Positions 6,710 to 9,180 of a stretch of DNA of 9,180 bases are shown here, in pieces. This stretch comes from Gammaproteobacteria bacterium (GTDB taxonomy: Bacteria; Pseudomonadota; Gammaproteobacteria; Pseudomonadales; Halomonadaceae). The DNA lies in the NCBI GenBank assembly GCA_023485185.1, contig JAMCZP010000176.1, positions 1 to 9,180 of the forward strand, in the 5' to 3' direction. Position 1 is the first letter of the stretch, and every line of letters begins with the position of its first letter. Under the pieces are notes generated by a model. The model did not search any database. It was not told the origin of the DNA and was given only the letters and a program-made list of their open reading frames with translations. A program made the position numbers and the translations under genes.

Positions 6710-6732
6710 CTGAACGCTCTACTGGCGTTCAG
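6710..6732. terminator. Perfect 8-bp hairpin between convergent genes
   Basis: CTGAACGC (6710-6717) and GCGTTCAG (6725-6732) are exact reverse complements around a 7-base loop. The hairpin sits at the end of the second lipoprotein frame, between the rightward SapC unit and the leftward nuclease-like gene. No T-run follows on either strand, so termination would be weak; it may instead stabilise the 3' end of a transcript. Confidence 0.35.
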
Positions 6733-6829
6733 TTGGCGATGAGTACGATTGGTAAGACCCATGGCGCAGTATCTGAACAGTCACTAGGCTATTGGCAGGC
6801 TGTCAATCAAGCGCCTTAATTGCTGCTTG

Positions 6830-7471
6830 TTAGCCTCTGATTTCTAGCACGACAATCTGAAAGGCGCGGTTGGCTAAGGGTTGATGGTCGCGATTCAGTA
6901 GCGGGAATAGCGGTTCAGAACTGACCAGTTCGATATCAATTTCTAGCAAGCCGGCCTTTTCAAGTGCGATATTGAGGCGCTTGATCATTCGATCAGTTGT
7001 ATCGGTGTTGGGTGGGCAGCGGCGGGTAAGTACAACATAGTTGGTTTTCAGGCTGTGGTGCCCTGCATGTTGGCTAACCTTGGCAAGGCGGCGTATATCG
7101 CCAATCAGCCCGCGGGTGGAATCGCCTCGTTTAAATTCAATTATATGTGCTGTGCGCCCTTGTTTGCCTTTGCGCAGTACTAAATCAAACCTTCCTTCTG
7201 GGCGTAGGTCCGGCTCTGCTAGCAGGCGCTGGATATTGCGCGTTTGAATATCTGACTCTTCAAATGTGCGTTTGACTTGTGCCTCAAGACGGTAACTGAA
7301 ATTGATAAAGTGGGTGGCAAAATAGTCAGCAACGCGCATGGCCATAAAGTATTCTGGCATGCGGTGTAGCGATGAGTGCGAGTAGCGTAGTGCGTCTTGG
7401 TGTGCGGTTAGTAGGGCGTTTTCTATGGCTTCAAGTCGGGTGCTAGGAGAAGATTTGAACTTGGTGGTCAT
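6830..7471 (-). CDS. PD-(D/E)XK-type nuclease-like protein
   Basis: The 213-aa product carries a recognisable PD-(D/E)XK core: Asp96 in GRFDLVLRKGKQGR, then strand AHIIEFKRGD with Glu112 and Lys114, the D...ExK pattern. An upstream helix with Glu40 (MPEYFMAMRVADYF) could supply the early acidic residue. The following region (LIGDIRRLAKV, NYVVLTR) fits the alpha/beta continuation of the fold. I chose the ATG at 7471, which has AGGA 9 bases upstream, over a TTG seven codons earlier. It is convergent with the SapC unit and divergent from the 304-aa gene, with a 110-bp shared promoter region. No methyltransferase partner or target-recognition domain of a restriction system is adjacent, so its target and role are unknown; anti-phage or DNA-repair functions are possible. 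Fold assignment is by motif only. Confidence 0.65.
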   Translation of the reverse strand: MTTKFKSSPSTRLEAIENALLTAHQDALRYSHSSLHRMPEYFMAMRVADYFATHFINFSYRLEAQVKRTFEESDIQTRNIQRLLAEPDLRPEGRFDLVLRKGKQGRTAHIIEFKRGDSTRGLIGDIRRLAKVSQHAGHHSLKTNYVVLTRRCPPNTDTTDRMIKRLNIALEKAGLLEIDIELVSSEPLFPLLNRDHQPLANRAFQIVVLEIRG

Positions 7472-7551
7472 GAGTAAGCGTCCTAAGAACAATGTAAATA
7501 AGTAGTACCGTATGACTAGATAGTATCAGTCACTGGCAGTAGATTATGGGG

Positions 7552-7563
7552 TTAATATATTAA
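7552..7563. promoter_or_regulatory. 12-bp A+T palindrome in the divergent promoter region
   Basis: TTAATATATTAA is a perfect palindrome 18 bases before the ATG of the 304-aa gene, in the 110-bp gap between two divergent genes. TAATAT or TATATT within it could be a -10 element for the rightward gene. No good -35 is placed at the correct distance, so an operator role is equally possible. Confidence 0.3.
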
Positions 7564-7581
7564 TTACAGGGGAGGGGGCGA

Positions 7582-8496
7582 ATGCCGTTGCTACCTAATG
7601 AGCCGCGCATTGATAACGAGCCGGCTCAACATGCGTTAACGGCAAGGTTGCTGACGCCTGCCCTGCAGGATATTGCAGCGCTGTTTGTGGCATTACGCTA
7701 TTCGCTGGATAAGGAACTTAGCCAACTAAAACCACAAAAGCAGGGTAAGCCTTACCCACTAGGCCAGTGCCTGGAGATTTCCGAAGCGGTTTTTCAGCGC
7801 TTACGTGTCCTTGACCCTACTGCGCTTAAACCTGACGCTGCCCGGGGGCTTCATGCGTTGAGGCATTTCGTGCACCAGGGTGGTTCGGTACGCCAGGTAT
7901 GGGGGGATTTACGCGGCGAATACTTTCAGAATGCGTTACTGGTGGGCACTCTGTATGTGGATGTGGCTAACGATACCGTCAACCCTAAAAAACCGCCGGT
8001 TGAAATACTGCCTTTCGCTATGGCGCGATTCGCGCCTATTAGTGATTTTTATCATTTCTCAAGGGTGGCCGCGCACTATTGGCAGGCGCGAATTTATCCT
8101 AATCATCTTATGCCTGCGCTGGCGCCTTACTTTCCGTTGATTAGCATGACTGAGGGTGGCCTTGTTCAGTTTCAGTCTGCAAGCAATTATATGATTGCCT
8201 TGACCCAGGCTGGCGCCTTTTATCCTTCTGAAGCCGTGCTGAATGGGCCGGTAATGGCGGGGAATCTGTTCAATTTTATGCATGATCGCCTCGCTGCGCT
8301 TTCAGTCAACTTGGCGGCTGAGCCGAAGGCGGGGAAGGCGGCTGCACTCGCTATGTGTGCAACCTATCGAGCGCAGGGAGCGGTTGAAAATTTGCAGCAG
8401 CGCGATAGGGCCGTTAAAGCCGTGGTGCAGGTAAATGCTGAGTTGGCACGCTTTAAAGTCGAGTTAATGGGTCGGGTGGCTGAATCTCCTCACTAA
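7582..8496 (+). CDS. Unrecognised 304-aa protein upstream of a methyltransferase
   Basis: I do not recognise this family. The product has no signal peptide and no membrane span, and reads as a soluble, mostly helical protein. It has a helical N-terminal half (residues 16-48, 85-100), a middle block rich in aromatic residues and Pro (FYHFSRVAAHYWQARIYPNH at 156-175, then LMPALAPYFPLI), a Gly/Phe/Asn stretch (VMAGNLFNFMHDRL at 224-237) and a helical Ala-rich C-terminus. The start is well supported: a very strong GGGGAGGGGG ribosome site precedes the ATG at 7582. The gap of 51 bases to the next gene, same strand and no terminator, suggests an operon with the methyltransferase. A chaperone, adaptor or second subunit of that enzyme is conceivable, but the sequence gives no direct sign of function. 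Confidence 0.85.
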   Translation: MPLLPNEPRIDNEPAQHALTARLLTPALQDIAALFVALRYSLDKELSQLKPQKQGKPYPLGQCLEISEAVFQRLRVLDPTALKPDAARGLHALRHFVHQGGSVRQVWGDLRGEYFQNALLVGTLYVDVANDTVNPKKPPVEILPFAMARFAPISDFYHFSRVAAHYWQARIYPNHLMPALAPYFPLISMTEGGLVQFQSASNYMIALTQAGAFYPSEAVLNGPVMAGNLFNFMHDRLAALSVNLAAEPKAGKAAALAMCATYRAQGAVENLQQRDRAVKAVVQVNAELARFKVELMGRVAESPH

Positions 8497-8547
8497 GAAT
8501 ATCGCCAAATTTACAATAATTGATAAAGGCACTATAGGAGCATTGAG

Positions 8548-9180
8548 ATGCCATCGCTGGATGTAGGCTACGTCACCGACCAAACATATACCCATGGCTA
8601 TTACGCTGAACTGAATCCCTTACGCCTTCGTTTGCTTATGCTGAATGCGGGGTGGATGCCTCCTGTGATTAAACATGCCTGTGAACTGGGGTTTGGGCAG
8701 GGAGTTAGCGTTAACTTGCACGCTGCGGCTTCATCGGTGGGCTGGCAAGGTACCGATTTCAATGCGGCTCACGTGGCATTTGCGCGTGAAACGGCAAACG
8801 CAAGCGGTGTTAATGTCCAACTGGCAGATGATGACTTCGCGACATTTTGCGCGCGAGATGATCTACCCATGTTTGACTATATCGCGTTGCATGGGATTTG
8901 GAGCTGGGTGGGTGATGCTAACCGAAGCACGATTGTAGACTTTATTCGCCGCCGCCTTAATCCCGGCGGGGTGGTGTATATCAGTTACAACACGCTGCCG
9001 GGCTGGGCTGCGATGCTGCCGGTGCGTGATTTGATTCGAGCGCATGCCGATGTGATGGGCTCGCCTGATGGCGGTTCGGCAGGGCAGTTGGATAACGCAC
9101 TCGCTTTTGTCGACCGGCTATGGGAAAGCGATCCCGCCTTTGCTCGCGCGCATCCTCAGCATTTACCTGCACCACGGCTT
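8548..9180 (+). CDS. Class I SAM-dependent methyltransferase with predicted regulatory domain, partial
   Basis: The first 211 codons are present and the gene runs off the right edge. The ATG at 8548 has an AGGAG site 7 bases upstream. Residues 46-57 (ELGFGQGVSVNL) are the glycine-rich SAM-binding motif I, TDFN (69-72) follows the second strand, and ADDDF (93-97) is the acidic motif near the adenine. FDYIALHGIWSWV (109-121) and VVYISYNTLPGW (142-153) are the hallmarks of the family that carries a methyltransferase regulatory domain (PF10119 type) after the catalytic core; the start of that second part would lie just beyond the edge. Rickettsial enzymes that methylate lysines of the outer membrane protein OmpB are, as I recall, of related architecture, so a surface-protein substrate is a reasonable but unproven guess here, given the SapC gene and surface-protein segment in the same window. 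Confidence 0.88.
   Translation, partial: MPSLDVGYVTDQTYTHGYYAELNPLRLRLLMLNAGWMPPVIKHACELGFGQGVSVNLHAAASSVGWQGTDFNAAHVAFARETANASGVNVQLADDDFATFCARDDLPMFDYIALHGIWSWVGDANRSTIVDFIRRRLNPGGVVYISYNTLPGWAAMLPVRDLIRAHADVMGSPDGGSAGQLDNALAFVDRLWESDPAFARAHPQHLPAPRL

Noticed and set aside
1..9180. CRISPR array, rRNA or tRNA genes, insertion-sequence transposase
   Set aside because: No regularly spaced identical repeats, no RNA-gene signatures and no transposase reading frame were seen on either strand.

Overview
The window looks like a chromosomal accessory region of a moderately halophilic gammaproteobacterium, most likely a Halomonas/Vreelandella-type organism. This rests on the acidic protein compositions, a higBA pair close to the E. 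coli type, a SapC-family gene, and a very acidic alanine-rich repeat protein. The placement is an inference from protein character; there is no rRNA or tRNA in the window to confirm it.

Layout. (1) Positions 1-1874, minus strand: one uninterrupted reading frame of about 620 codons for an Ala/Glu/Asp-rich helical repeat protein (large surface or S-layer-like type). It runs off the left edge and has no start codon, promoter or ribosome binding site where it stops at about 1840-1874. (2) At that break lies the first copy (1838-1902) of a 65-bp direct repeat; the second copy (4263-4327) lies just upstream of a tyrosine recombinase gene. Between the copies are a higBA toxin-antitoxin operon, a gene with two tandem DUF4351-like modules (a domain normally found behind Rpn-type nucleases), what looks like a decayed third DUF4351 unit, and a strong minus-strand terminator with no convincing gene in front of it. 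(3) The recombinase gene (4463-5608) has all its catalytic residues and ends at a clear terminator (5619-5656). (4) Positions 5800-9180 hold a SapC-family gene, a tiny lipoprotein gene that appears frameshifted, a convergent PD-(D/E)XK nuclease-like gene on the minus strand, a 304-aa gene that I do not recognise, and the first 211 codons of a SAM-dependent methyltransferase of the type that carries a methyltransferase regulatory domain.

How the parts may fit. SapC was named from the S-layer locus of Campylobacter fetus, where S-layer antigenic variation uses silent, promoterless gene copies. Methyltransferases of the type at the right edge include enzymes that methylate surface proteins. A start-less surface-protein segment, a repeat at its break point, a recombinase beside the second repeat, and SapC plus a methyltransferase downstream together suggest a surface-protein locus that is or was rearranged by site-specific recombination. 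The toxin-antitoxin module would have been captured between the repeats. This is a hypothesis: the sequence shows the parts and the junctions, not the activity.
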